A program made the translations under genes and the position numbers. The notes under the pieces are model-generated. The model was not told where the DNA came from. It saw only the letters and a list, made by a program, of their open reading frames with translations, and ran no database searches. Positions 32,401-45,187 of a stretch of 64,000 nt of DNA are shown here, piece after piece; positions within the stretch are counted from its first letter, which is position 1, and each line of letters begins with the position of its first letter. The stretch lies in the NCBI GenBank assembly GCA_002077065.1, contig NAJO01000026.1, positions 186,001 to 250,000 on the forward strand, read 5' to 3'. This DNA comes from Cryoendolithus antarcticus. Lineage: Eukaryota > Ascomycota > Dothideomycetes > Cladosporiales > Cladosporiaceae.

Positions 32401-32860
32401 ACAGTCGTCGTAGTCAGACCGGAACTAGGCAATGTCAGTCTGACGAGTTGTGGGTATTGAGCCATGGTGCTGTAACATACCCGACATTCGTCTCGAGCGC
32501 GTGTGCTACCGCAGTAGCGGGGACCATGAAGGCCCACTGCTTGACATTGTTCACATCATGCGTGCTCGGCAAGTCCTTCGCAGCATCAACTGCTTCGCTG
32601 CGTGGTATGATGTTGACAGTCTCGTCGGTATTGTTGAAGATGCTATTACGCAGGTCTCCAGGTAGGGGTGATGGTGAGCGGGAGCGGACTCCGACCAGTG
32701 ATTCCTCACTCAAGAGCAAAGAGCTCTTGTTGGCCGAGCCCGCGCTCGGTATAGGCGGCGGATCGCCGTCGCCATCGTCGGCTCCACCAGGGAGACCCTC
32801 AGGCCGAGCCTGTGAATTGGCCTCGACATGATGAGCGGATGTCTGGGTACTGTTTTCCAT
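29452..32860 (-). CDS. ENA1: ENA-type sodium/potassium-efflux P-type ATPase (P2D/IID)
   Basis: Exons 32860-32481, 32424-30294 and 30240-29452 give 1099 residues. It pumps Na+ or K+ out across the plasma membrane or an internal membrane. The cation-ATPase N-terminal motif reads AVAHALETNVGSGLT across intron 1. The A-domain has TGES, TM4 has AVAVIPESLIAVLTITMA (typical of ENA), and the phosphorylated Asp457 is in DKTGTLTQGKM. KGAVEVLIP and MLTGDH mark the N and P domains, and MTGDGVNDSPALKGADVG is the hinge. The C-terminal ~260 residues hold the last membrane segments. The ~110-residue N-terminus is acidic, Ser/Pro-rich. The start is the ATG at 32860. It is divergent from MCT1. Confidence 0.92.
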
Positions 32861-33823
32861 CAATTAACGGAGTCACTCGAAGGTACGTGGTTGTGTAGAC
32901 CGAAGTGAGGTCCAAAGAGAAAATGGGGCTAGGAGTGCGTAAGCAGCGGAATGCGAAAGAGATCTTATCTTGTGGGCAGATCACGAGGACAAGCGATCAG
33001 TGGATCGCGATGTACGTTTTCGCTGCAGGCACTGCCCACTGGGCAAACACTGGGGAGTGGCACACGAATTGGCAGCACTTTGCCATTCCTGGCGAGCTTC
33101 AAGCTGTCATGCCCAGGATAGTCGCAATTGATGCCTTGGCACTGCTCACTCATCACGCAACTGCGGCTTGTTGTGTGGGTGACTGCAGCTGCAAGGATCT
33201 CCAGTACATGTGGGACGCGATGGCGATTCGAGATTGCAGAATCGGGCAAGATTTCATCGCTGGAGAAGTTGTCAAAGAATGTAGACAATCCTTGTGCCAT
33301 GGCACTGTGAATCTATAGTTTGGGAAGCGGGTTTGGCCAAGGTAGTACCAAGCTGGAGCGTGGCGGTAACGCGTGGCGTGCATGCCGATGACTGAGCTCG
33401 ACATGCGGACTGGCATGCCTCCTGCTATGTTTGACTCGCTTTCAGGCGAGTGGAGAGCTGTTTCGTCGAATTAGGAGAGGCTTGGGGCACTGTAGCAAAA
33501 CCCACATGGAGGAAGATCAGACTGCAGGGGCTCTCTGACGGTTCGCGTAAAGTACTGAACCTCGTCGACACGAGGCCCATGTGCTGTTCCACTTCTTCGA
33601 GCTGAACTCACGGTATATCACTGAAAACAGCTATCAAAGTGAGAATTGAAGTAGCGTCGATATGTGAAGGCAGACCTCGGTTCCAGACCCTCAGTGCAGG
33701 CCCGAGCTTTAGCTAACGAGACGAACAAGGGAGCTTGTTGTTTCGAATGCGTCCATCGACATTGTTGCACCCAAATGACCACCGTACAGTTCGGCTGATA
33801 CCTGAGACGGCCAATCTACAGTC
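32861..33823. other. Divergent intergenic region, ENA / MCT1
   Basis: 963 bp with the promoters of both genes. No recognisable coding sequence. Confidence 0.4.
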
Positions 33824-35065
33824 ATGTCGACGCTGCTCCAGAGCGGTGCCCCGCCAGCACTACGAACAGTCTCATCTCTGCTCCATCTCCCCCCATCCCT
33901 CCGCCCGCTGGTGTACGCCGCAACCCAGTCACGATGGCAGACCACAAGCAGCACAAAGCCTGCCACGCACCCGAAAACAGCTCTCTTCTTCCCTGGCCAA
34001 GGTGTACAGCGAGTGGGTATGACGACGGACTGGCTGGAAGCCTTCCCCAACACCGTGAGGCCGATTCTCCAGGAGATTGATGAGACGCTACAGACGCCTC
34101 TTTCGCGGATCATAGCGGATGGGCCGAACTCCACACTCACAGCTACGCAAAATGCTCAGCCAGCAATCATGGCCACTAGCATCATCATTCTGCGGGTGCT
34201 GGAGCGGGAGTTCGGCTTCAAGACCAACGAGCGGGTAGATATTGTGCTTGGTCACTCGCTAGGCGAGTTTGCAGCTCTGGTAGCAGGCGGCTATCTGCGC
34301 CAACATGACGCTCTCAAATTGGTACGACGGCGAGCAGAAGTCATGGAGCGGTGCTCGAAAGAGATCGGCGAGGAAGTTGGCATGGTCGCTCTCGTCTGCG
34401 AAGCCGACCACCTCAGCTCAATGGTCGAGGCGATCCACAGCTTCCTTGGCCATGCATCTAATGAGGGCGCGAAGACGGACAGTCACTCGGACACGGATCT
34501 GCCATCTGTGCAGCAAGTGCTCATTGCAAACGTAAACTCGAAGAATCAGATCGTGCTTTCCGGGAGCATAGCGAGAATCAATGAGTTGTTGACGCATTTG
34601 CGACAATTCGCTGGACATGATCCGAGGGCTGTACGATTGAAGAGCGACAGCCCCTTCCACTCACCTCTTATGAAGCCAGCGGCGGACGTTATGAAGAAGT
34701 TGCTACACCAGAGCTCGCCATCAGCGAAAGGCGAGGATGTCGTGATGTGGCCCGGAATCATGCCGTGTATTTCGAATGTCAGTGCAAGGCCATTTGAGAG
34801 CAAAGAGCAGTTGAAGGACATGCTTGCAAAGCAGTGTGTGGAGACTGTGCTGTGGCATGACAGTATCGTATACCTGCATAAGGAGGAGAAAGTAAGGAGA
34901 TGGGTTGGCATAGGTCCTGGGAAGGTTGGAAGGAATTTGGTCGGGAAAGAAGTTGGAATGAAAGGCGCTGTGAAGGGAGGCGGCGTCTGGGGCATCAGCG
35001 ATCCGAGGGAAGTCGAGAGCGTGCTGCGAGATCTGGACGACACCGAGTCGTCCGGACAGGAATGA
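33824..35065 (+). CDS. MCT1: Malonyl-CoA:acyl carrier protein transacylase, mitochondrial
   Basis: One exon, 413 residues. It loads malonyl onto mitochondrial ACP for type II fatty-acid and lipoate-precursor synthesis. A ~45-residue Ser/Thr/Arg-rich presequence precedes KTALFFPGQGVQRVGM, the usual FabD start. The nucleophile is Ser145 in VLGHSLGEFAALVAGG. The conserved Arg lies in LVRRRAEVME and the catalytic His in SPFHSPLMKPA. The C-terminus (WVGIGPGKVGRNLVGKEVG) carries the final family motif, followed by a short tail. An insertion (NEGAKTDSHSDTDLP) lengthens one surface loop compared with bacterial FabD. Confidence 0.93.
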   Translation: MSTLLQSGAPPALRTVSSLLHLPPSLRPLVYAATQSRWQTTSSTKPATHPKTALFFPGQGVQRVGMTTDWLEAFPNTVRPILQEIDETLQTPLSRIIADGPNSTLTATQNAQPAIMATSIIILRVLEREFGFKTNERVDIVLGHSLGEFAALVAGGYLRQHDALKLVRRRAEVMERCSKEIGEEVGMVALVCEADHLSSMVEAIHSFLGHASNEGAKTDSHSDTDLPSVQQVLIANVNSKNQIVLSGSIARINELLTHLRQFAGHDPRAVRLKSDSPFHSPLMKPAADVMKKLLHQSSPSAKGEDVVMWPGIMPCISNVSARPFESKEQLKDMLAKQCVETVLWHDSIVYLHKEEKVRRWVGIGPGKVGRNLVGKEVGMKGAVKGGGVWGISDPREVESVLRDLDDTESSGQE

Positions 35066-36207
35066 GGCAGCAGTCGAGTACGCAAGGACGGAAGCCAAGG
35101 TTGGCATAACTCCAAAAGAGCCCATGCGCTACCCATGATTGGCATGGAATGGGGCCCTGATCGTGACCAATACGCGATACGATGGACGCAATGTGGTCTG
35201 CCATATCGAGCAGCTTCAGACAAGCCTGCGATGGCAGAAGTCTACCTTGCGATCACTCGTTATTGACCGCTACTAAAGCAGATGGCTAGACGGCACCACC
35301 GCCCTCTTACGACAACAAGGAGTGCTCGCAGCCCAGCACTACTTATTGAGGGATGACGAACTTGATTCGTCGAACAGTGCATTCCGGTGGTGGAAGCAGC
35401 ATGATTACAGGAGATCTCTCTGAGGTTTCTGAGGGCTCTGCGTGACTGCTTGCGAGGCTTCACAATGGCCTGTCCGATGCATCGGGCACGGTGAAAGACC
35501 GAGGGGTCGCAGAATCAGGCGCTGGCGAGGGAGGTCGTCAATGAGCTTTTTGATATAGATAGTCACCCAGCCTTTGATCAAGAGCGTCAAACGTGTCGGT
35601 CAAACCGCGTTGACTCGTTCCACTCGTATCGTTTGGTGGAGCCAGTGGCTTCGCTCATGATAGCCTGATTTCAATGTCATGCCTCAGGCCAGTCGCCTGC
35701 CGAAGCCGATCACGGCCTTCAACATCTCACCCACAGCATTGGCGCACTACCACTTAACACTTGCATTAGCTCGCAGATCCGCCCGCTGGCGAATCACACC
35801 TTCTCCCTCGTTATCAGACGCGACTTTATCAATGGCATGACCATTCGCTGTCGCCCATTCTGTTTGGCCGCACATCGACTTCTCCGGCTGCCCCTACCGT
35901 GCAACTCATCCCACTTGGGCCATACACATCATTGACGATGCGGGGAGCGACAACGGCGTGCGGCGGGCAAAAGTGACGTTGCTCCAAATTGTTTTTGGCC
36001 GGACGCGTTGAGATCGAAGCTCTGGTGGTCAGGTACAGCATTGTCTTTGTTGCACTCCAAGCTTTCTTCTTACCTTCACCTTCTTCTCGTCTCATCTTAA
36101 ACCCGTCTCTTGAACAGCAAAAGCATAGATAGAAACCAAAGCTCAGCACAGCAGATCACGCGAGCAGAACCTTGACAGCAACTGAACATTAAAATCACGC
36201 ATACACC
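35066..36207. other. Intergenic region upstream of GDH
   Basis: 1142 bp between MCT1 and the glutamate dehydrogenase start. No coding signal. The proximal part includes a pyrimidine-rich promoter tract listed separately. Confidence 0.4.
36061..36110 (+). promoter_or_regulatory. Pyrimidine-rich tract upstream of NADP-GDH
   Basis: A C/T-dominated stretch (TTTCTTCTTACCTTCACC and following bases) about 100-150 bp before the start codon. Such tracts often precede transcription starts of highly expressed filamentous-fungal genes. No specific factor is implied. Confidence 0.35.
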
Positions 36208-37815
<1,608 letters not shown>

Positions 37816-38729
37816 ATGTGCCGACGATCATGCGCTGTGCCGGTGATGCGCCGTTGTACATATCAGCAAATACTACGAGTCATGAGACTATTCTACGGTT
37901 CGCGCGAGGGGTACGGCGTTACCCATCGACAAATACATGCGGTATCGTTGATGGCGGTATGGCGATGTGCTCGAATGCCGTGCAGAACGCTCGTCATTAT
38001 TGATGCAGCCAAGCCTTCGAAGACCTTCTGATCTTCGTAGAGCTGTAGCTTAGTGTGATATTGGGAGAGCTTAGAGGATCACAAGGGCAAACACGTGTGA
38101 TGGGTAGCTAAGTACTCCACTATCGTGGCGTGCGGTGTGAGCTTAGTAGCGTTACAGTGACCGCATTGGTGAGGTGCACAAGAACCTCGTGTTGGTTACG
38201 ATCGCGTTTACTGGACCATCGGATTTGAAAAGAGATACTTCAACGAAGCCGCCAGCAACAGCTAGTGCAACACAAAAAAATCCATCGTGGAGGCTATAGG
38301 CGATATACTTCTTACTGATCCATGGTCGAGGTCTACCGTTCCTGACTATCTAGCACGCTATGACAGCACAGACCATGCACGCCTTTTCCACCTGCATGCT
38401 GTGAACGGCACAACACCGCCGTATCTAAGCTACTCCTGCGCAACGACGTCAAATTCGACCTCGTGGTACGGTCACAGCGATGCGATGGTTCGATACGCCA
38501 TCGCAGTGCGTCGTGAGGAGACCAGGGATTCGCTGGGCTGGGGTGCGAGACACCAAAGTCTATAGCGTCGCACAGGGCAACACTAACGATCTGCGAAGGC
38601 CGGTATATAGGAAGTGGCTGACCGCGCGAAGACATATGGTAAGTGGTCTCCAGCATCTCTTCACATTCCTGATCGAGGTGTTCGCTCTCTACTTCTCCTA
38701 CCATCCCATCCACGTTGCATACCGTAGGC
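37816..38729. other. Intergenic region, GDH to carboxylesterase
   Basis: 914 bp with no recognised gene. One CACGTG lies at 38092-38097 and a short A-run near 38274-38280. Confidence 0.35.
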
Positions 38730-40405
38730 ATGAGAGTCCTTTTATCCTTGACGGCCTTGGCAAAAGTCGCCCTCGCCGTTCAACCCATTGTACATCTTCC
38801 CTACGCAACCTATAGAGGCACTGCCCTCTCAAACGGTGTCTCTCAATGGCTTGGTCTTCGATACGCTGCTTCACCGGTTGGTAATCTACGCTTTGCTGCT
38901 CCTCAGGACGTCCCACGGAGTCAAGATTTTATCGAAGCCAACGCTCACGGCCCGACTTGTCTCGGCACCGCCTCAAACGGTGCCGTTTCACCCCAACCAT
39001 CAGCCACAAGCAACGAGGACTGCCTGTTCCTGGACATCTACGCCCCAAGCAATGCTAATCGCTGGTCGAATCTTCCGGTGTACTTCTTCATCCAGGGTGG
39101 CGGTTTCAACACGAACAGCAACGCAAACTACAACGGATCTGGTCTTGTACTGGCGAGCGACAGCAACATCATCGTCGTCAACTTCAATTACCGCGTCGGC
39201 GTCTACGGCTTCCTAGCCAGCGCAGAAGTCTCCAAGGGTGGCAGCATCAACAATGGACTCAAGGATCAGCGAAAAGCTTTACAGTGGGTGCAACGCTACA
39301 TCCGCCAATTCGGCGGCGATCCTCGCAAAGTGACTCTAGCTGGTGATTCGGCTGGTGCGGCGAGTGTCAACTTGCAGCTTACTGCTTACGGTGGACGAGA
39401 TGATGGACTCTTCCGCAACAGTGCCGCTGAGTCGCAGTCCTTTGCTGCCATCAGAAGCGTCCCCGAGAGTCAATTCATGTACAATAACCTCACGCAACGC
39501 TCTGGATGTGCGAGTTCGGGCGACACTCTGGCTTGTCTGAGAGGGCTCAGTGCCTCTGCACTTCAAGCGGTGAACTTTAACGTTCCTTTTCCTGGCGCTG
39601 CTGACCCACCACTCTACATGTACGGCCCAACGCTGGACTACGACTTCATCAAAGAGTACACCTATGCGGTATGTAGTACACTTGATACTCTTATGCATCG
39701 GCGCTTACTAACAGATCGTCACAGGCCTATACAAATGGCAACTTCGTCCGTCTGCCGGCCATCTACGGCGACGATACTAACGAGGGCACCATCTTCACTC
39801 CTCGCAATACATCGTCATACGAAGCCTCATCCCGCTTCATTAAAGATCAGTTCCCAGACTTCACTAAAGAACAGCTCGATATTGTCAACTACCTCTACCC
39901 AGTCGACAACACGCCGTCGTTCCCCGACTCTGGCCGCTTCTGGCGCCAAGTCTCCGACGCTTACGGCGAGATCAGATACATCTGCCCCGGCATCTACATC
40001 TCAGAGATCTACTCCAAGTACAACATCCCCGGGTGGAACTACCACTGGAACGTCATTGATCCTCCTGCTGCTGCTGCTGGCACTGGCGTCTCGCACACGA
40101 TCGAAGTCAATGCTATCTGGGGCCCAGAGAACACAAATGGCGGCGCGCCGGCTTCATATCGGCAGGGTGGTGTCAACTACCCTATCGTGAGTGTTGTGCA
40201 AGGCTACTGGACTAGCTTCGTGCGGTCAAGTGATCCCAACACCTACCGAGCGTCTGGCACGCCGCAGTGGGAGAAGTGGCAGCAAGGCAACGAGTACCGG
40301 AGGCTCAAGTTCGAGACCGGAGCGACGCAGATGGAGACTGTAGATCAAGGACAGCAAGGGCGATGCAAGTACTTGAGTGGCATCGGGCTCGCTCTAAAGC
40401 AGTAG
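38730..40405 (+). CDS. Secreted type-B carboxylesterase/lipase
   Basis: Exons 38730-39668 and 39725-40405 give 539 residues. The signal peptide is MRVLLSLTALAKVALA. The alpha/beta-hydrolase fold shows NEDCLFLDIYAP, the oxyanion loop FIQGGGF, the nucleophile Ser207 in AGDSAGAAS, the region of the acid residue in GDDTNEGTIFTP, and the catalytic His in GVSHTIEVNAIWG. The 56-bp intron (GTATGT...CGTCACAG) joins EYTYA to AYTNGNF. A nearer AG would throw the frame off. Several N-glycosylation sequons (NGS, NLT) fit secretion. Family members hydrolyse lipids or xenobiotic esters; the substrate cannot be told. Confidence 0.9.
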
Positions 40406-40833
40406 CCGTCTCGAACGGCGGGTAGAGACTGGAATGATGTTATGATCAATGAATATTTGAGCCTGCCGGTTGCATGCTACGACGGAAGAGGAGGATCGGA
40501 CGAAAGCATTACGGGTAGGGCTACTGTACATAGTCATGTATCTAGGGTATCGCATGTGCATAAAATTCCCACCGTTCATCGCTTCAAAGTCCCTACGCCG
40601 TACTGTCCAACCGTGATCGGCACCCACCCGATCCCCTCTTACCCGCTGACCCCGCATCCTGGAGCCGTCCTATATTTTCCCAGGTGCTGTTGTCCCTCAT
40701 ACCGATTCTCGTCGCTCGGTTATCCAAGGCGTCAAGGCGTTTCCTGTAACCCATCCATATCGCTGTTCTTCCTCTTCGACCCGAATGCGAGCAAGAGCGG
40801 TCTCATCGGAGGCTTCCCGGACACCTAGAACCC
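40406..40833. other. Convergent 3' intergenic region
   Basis: 428 bp between converging genes. No coding signal. Confidence 0.35.
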
Positions 40834-43439
40834 CTACCTCTGCGGCGAGAACTTCGCTCTGGTAGTCGCAAATAGCTCGTCCACGAATGTCTCTTCCTGA
40901 CTCGCTTTCCCGACATTCACCTGCGGGCCCAACCCGTGTTGCGTCGTGAACCCCTGTCCGCCACCAGGAGGCACCGTGAAGGAGTTGCGGCTGTCCGTCT
41001 TGACTGTGGTTTCACTGTTCACCAGTATTCCGCCCCAAATATTGTCGTGAGTGACTGAAGTATCCGTTACCTCGCTTTCGTGCGGTGAAAACGATGCCTT
41101 ACCCGTAGGCTCGGGGTGGAGCACCAGATTGTTCTCAGACGAAGTGTCTGTGTCACCGAAGCTAGCCTGCCGTTCCGATGTGGTTTGTTTGTGGAATTGC
41201 TTCGTCATGCTGGAGATGTGCAGACGTCCAGCCTTCGTCGAGGGCGTCGCATTGACTATCTTACGGCCAAGCAGCGGGCCAAACTCGGTATGAATGTCTT
41301 GTGCCAGAACCTGGTGATCGGGCGAGCCACTGTAGCAGCGCTGCCGCATGTTGAAGAAGGAGAGCGGTACACGCGCAATGTCACTGTAGGCGTCTATCGC
41401 GACGTGCATATCACCCATAACAGCGAAAGCGTAGAGAATGGTGGGGACAGCATGACCATTGGCTATGTGCGAGTAGTGCGCTTGGAGTTGTTTGGCGACA
41501 AATGTGGACTGGTGAAACCATTCGGCGGGTACGCTCGCACCAAGCGCCTGGATGGTGCTGATGACGGTGGATGCGAACCTGCGCTCCCTCAGATACTGAG
41601 GTGTATCATCTTCATTAGCCTGTAGACGCTTCTCCAGCATACGCAGGCACGCTTGCGGTTTCAGACCGTCCAGTGTGAGCATCATGTCGTGCTGCCAAGG
41701 CTGTGGCGGCATGGCTAGCAGTTGAGCGTCTGGCAGCTGATTCTGGTTATGTCGATTGACGGCGATATCGAAGCCATGACCATGTGCTTTGGCGATCGGC
41801 GCAAATAAACTAAGCCACGTACCAGGCTTGTCAAGCTTCTCCGTATCAGACACATAAGTCCGTAGTGACGCGCAGTGAGACTCCAGTACCGTCACTGGAA
41901 TTTGGAGCGACTCTGCTATCGCCCGCCCGACGTTGGCGACATGTGCGAATCTGTAACCTGAGTTCAGAAGCCTGTCGGTACCCTCGATGTCGACCTCCCG
42001 AACAAGGAAGAGTACTTGGCCTTTACCCATGATGACCTTCCTTACGCCCAGTTCGAGCTCATTAGTAGACTTATTCGCTGTCCGAGTGATGCGTCTTATG
42101 GCAACATCGTCAGAGAGCGTGCCGGTCTCGATGATCCGGTCGTACAGTATTCCGACATTCTCCAGTGAGGCATGCATGCTGGCAGCCAAGTTCGATGCGG
42201 CAACGCAGAATCTCTCTCTGAATACGACCGAACGGTCACTGTAAGTCGAAGGGTCGTACACAGTACTCGAGGACGAGCTGCTCGGGTGCGACTCCTCTTC
42301 GGTAGGTGTACGGCGTGCGAGCAGGTGAGTTTGCATACGAGGGACCAAGTCGCTGACTCCATTCCAGTTGTAAGACACTCGAAAGAGCCAATGCAGGACC
42401 GGATGGCTGGCATTGAAGTCGTCCGTAAAGCTTATCGAGTTGTACTTGTCCGTGATCTCCCTCGTAGGCAGCGTGCCATCAGTATTGACCAGTATCCGTC
42501 CATCAGCATCAAAGACAGCACTCGCGAGAACGACTTTCTGCGCACGCTTCTTGGCATGATGTGCTTTCGAGCGTGTTGCGAAGAGGTACGCGAGAAACGT
42601 AATGGCAGCCGTTGCGCACAAGATGCCTGCGATCAGGACTTGGACGTCTCGCTGCTTTCCGTCGACAGCGTACATCTTAAATCTATATGTGCAGCCTACA
42701 GACGCTGTGAAGTGCATGGCTGACACACCACCAGCGAGGAATGCAGCACATAAGACCCGCTTCCACCAGGAGTTGATCCAGAGCTCGCGCCAGGTGTAGA
42801 ACAGCACCAGGACAAGGAGACAGTCTCCCTCTGCGATAATGAATGCCGCAGCGAGATACTGAGGGCCGTAAGATAGCATGTAATTCGACACGCCCAAGTT
42901 TCCAACGTAATGCATGCCGACGATCGATAGGCCGGCAATGATGCCAGTGACAGAAAGTGCCATCCAGTGATGCAATGGCTTCGCGGTGCGAATCTCTGCA
43001 GCTGCAAATGCTGCGGTCAGTCCTATGACTGGCAAGAACACAGAGAGCGTGGTGAAGCCCGGAGCGTAGACCAGTTGCATGTTCTCCTGGCCATCGCCCA
43101 GTGTGATGGCTCGATTCCTACCAATGTTAGCTATAAGCGATTCTACCGTACCGAAGAGCAGCTATACCCAATGAAGTGCATACACCAAATGCCGACAACG
43201 CCCATAGCAAGCGCACATTCTACAGTCTCAATCCTGGCGCAGCATTAGTAGCTGCCATTTCATCGATATCAAATCACTCACCAGCTGCGCAAGCTGCCTA
43301 GCGAAGTTCCGCGGCGATGAAGAAGCTCAATGGTGAGCAGGCATCCTGTGAAGCTTGCAAAGTAGGCACCGACGACAATGCCTGGGTTGAAGTGGCTACC
43401 GATGATCTCGCCGAGGGCGTGCGTCTCGACGGTGGTCAT
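40834..43439 (-). CDS. MHYT-domain integral membrane sensor protein
   Basis: Exons 43439-43282, 43233-43168 and 43117-40834 give 835 residues. The N-terminal ~250 residues form the seven-helix MHYT module. The repeated signature appears as MHFIGN (assembled across intron 2), MHYVGN and MHFTAS. In bacteria this domain is proposed to bind copper and sense oxygen, CO or NO. The start MTTVETHALG opens GSHFNPGIVVGAYFASFTG and LTIELLHRRG, as in fungal members. The long cytoplasmic part (~260-835) has mixed segments with no enzyme domain I recognise. A Ser/Thr-rich tail follows with SDT and SSEN motifs. Fungal MHYT proteins lack the bacterial GGDEF/EAL outputs, so the signalling partner is unknown. 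Introns of 48 and 50 bp are short but canonical. Confidence 0.88.
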
Positions 43440-45187
43440 CGCGAAGGTCTGGGATGTCCAGACTTCACCTTGGGCCGCCAAGAAAGAGTTATTCTCCGCC
43501 TTATGGAATACTCGGCGTGGACTGACTACACGCTGTTGAGCAACCCGGCTGGTAGTCTTGACAGCGCGACCATTGGGTGCTTGACAGTTCCTGGGGACGA
43601 AAGTGACCAGATGTGTCCTCATACGCTGTAAATGATAGTGTAGCAATATCAAGATCCGAGGGCGTCGCAGTGTCCACCCTGCAAACAAGATGACGTTCTG
43701 TGTCGAAAGGCGCTGCCAAGTTCGAGTGATGTGTTAGGTGAGATCTGGCGTCAGTGATTTGCTTTGTGCGCCGATTAAGGAATGTCGTAGAGCAGAGCGA
43801 AGGATTAGCGTCGGATGCGATGACTGTACAGGTATTTCTCTTATGAAGTGGATCGTAGGTCACAGCATCGTCGTAATCGCAAACTGAGATTCAGGCCAGG
43901 TCGTTAAGTTATCGTCTGGCGAAGGCCAACTCCTCGAGACGCAGTCAAGCGTTGACGACGTAGAAGATGCTCCAGAAAAGACAGCGGCGCAGCGAGGTGG
44001 AAAAGTCCCGAAGTCAAAGAGCATATGCATGAGCCCCGTGTGGACGGGCGGGACTCTCCATCGATGGCGTCCACCAGCTCGGCGTGCAAACGGAACAGCC
44101 ACCAGTCGGAGGATTGCAGAGTCTGCGGCGTTTGGCATCGACGACTCGCCAGCGCCGTCCGTAGCTACCACCAGAGTCAGGTCCATAACTCTGACCTGTG
44201 CCCGAAGCCGCATCTCACTCCGCTACGCAGCCCATGTGGCCTCGAACGTTGCCGTTGACGAGATGCTGGATCTGTACGTGGAAACTGATCAGCGCTAGCA
44301 CGATGCGCGTCCAGGATATCCCCGGCGGACGTTCTGCGCCCGGCAAGCAGCCTCGTTCGGCCGCCTGCCGGTTCCGCGGCAAGGCAAGGCAAGACGAGAT
44401 AGGGCACAAAAGCTCCGTGGCTTGTGTGACCTCGTTTGCACCTACCTATGCACCACTCCTCTTTCGTTGTGCGAGGGCCCTGGCTGTCAGTCGCGATACA
44501 ATGCATTATGCGTTGGAGGTTGTGATCGGCGCCAAGTCCGGTATTCTGGGCCAGCTATGCACGACACACGCAACAAAAGAGTCATGCTCCTTGCTCTCAT
44601 CAAAGCGGCGTTGCGCAAGCGCGCTTAGTCGGCCATTTCAGGTTCATGCGCCAACAACCAGGGTCAACAGCCTCGAAGCGAGCTTGCGAAATAGCGGCAG
44701 GACCAGATTGCGGAGAGGGAGGCGGATGTTTGCATGGTCGCCAGCGAATCACGTCACTTCGAGCTCGTGAGCCCCACATGGCCGGCACGCCATCACACGA
44801 TGCTCGCCGATGAACTTCGAAGTTGTGTGCTGCGAACGGGCATCGGATGAGGCTTGCCCAGAGGACAGAAGTCTGGCCACATGGGCGCGCTCTTCTTCGG
44901 GTGAGAACACCATGAACATGACATGAGATGTCTGCATTCGTGACGGTAATCGTGTCTTGCACTACGGTACTGTGATAAATCTCCAGGTACACCCGCGTGC
45001 GCTTCACGTGGATACCACTCCGGCTCGCTTTGAACTCTATATGCGAGTGGACACAAAACGTAGCCGTTGGAAAGGCAATGTTCATGAATCAAGGCCACCG
45101 TACCACTCTACCTACCGAGGCGGTGCCGTTCGACACTCGCCGAGTCAACGCCGAAGGTTTTTCATCGAGATTTGTCCATGGCAGCAT
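43440..45187. other. Large intergenic region upstream of the MHYT gene
   Basis: About 1.75 kb between the MHYT start and the 3' end of the acidic-tailed gene. Several open frames of 60-190 codons exist on both strands. None shows family features, sensible composition or splice logic, so I call none. It may hold a long 5' UTR or a non-coding transcript. Confidence 0.4.

Noticed and set aside
38715..38729. Five-codon N-terminal extension of the carboxylesterase
   Set aside because: It begins with TTG; the first ATG at 38730 opens directly into a good signal peptide.
44198..44770. 190-codon open frame on the plus strand
   Set aside because: The composition is Arg/Ser/Cys-rich without hydrophobic pattern or homology sense; overlapping frames of similar length exist on the other strand.
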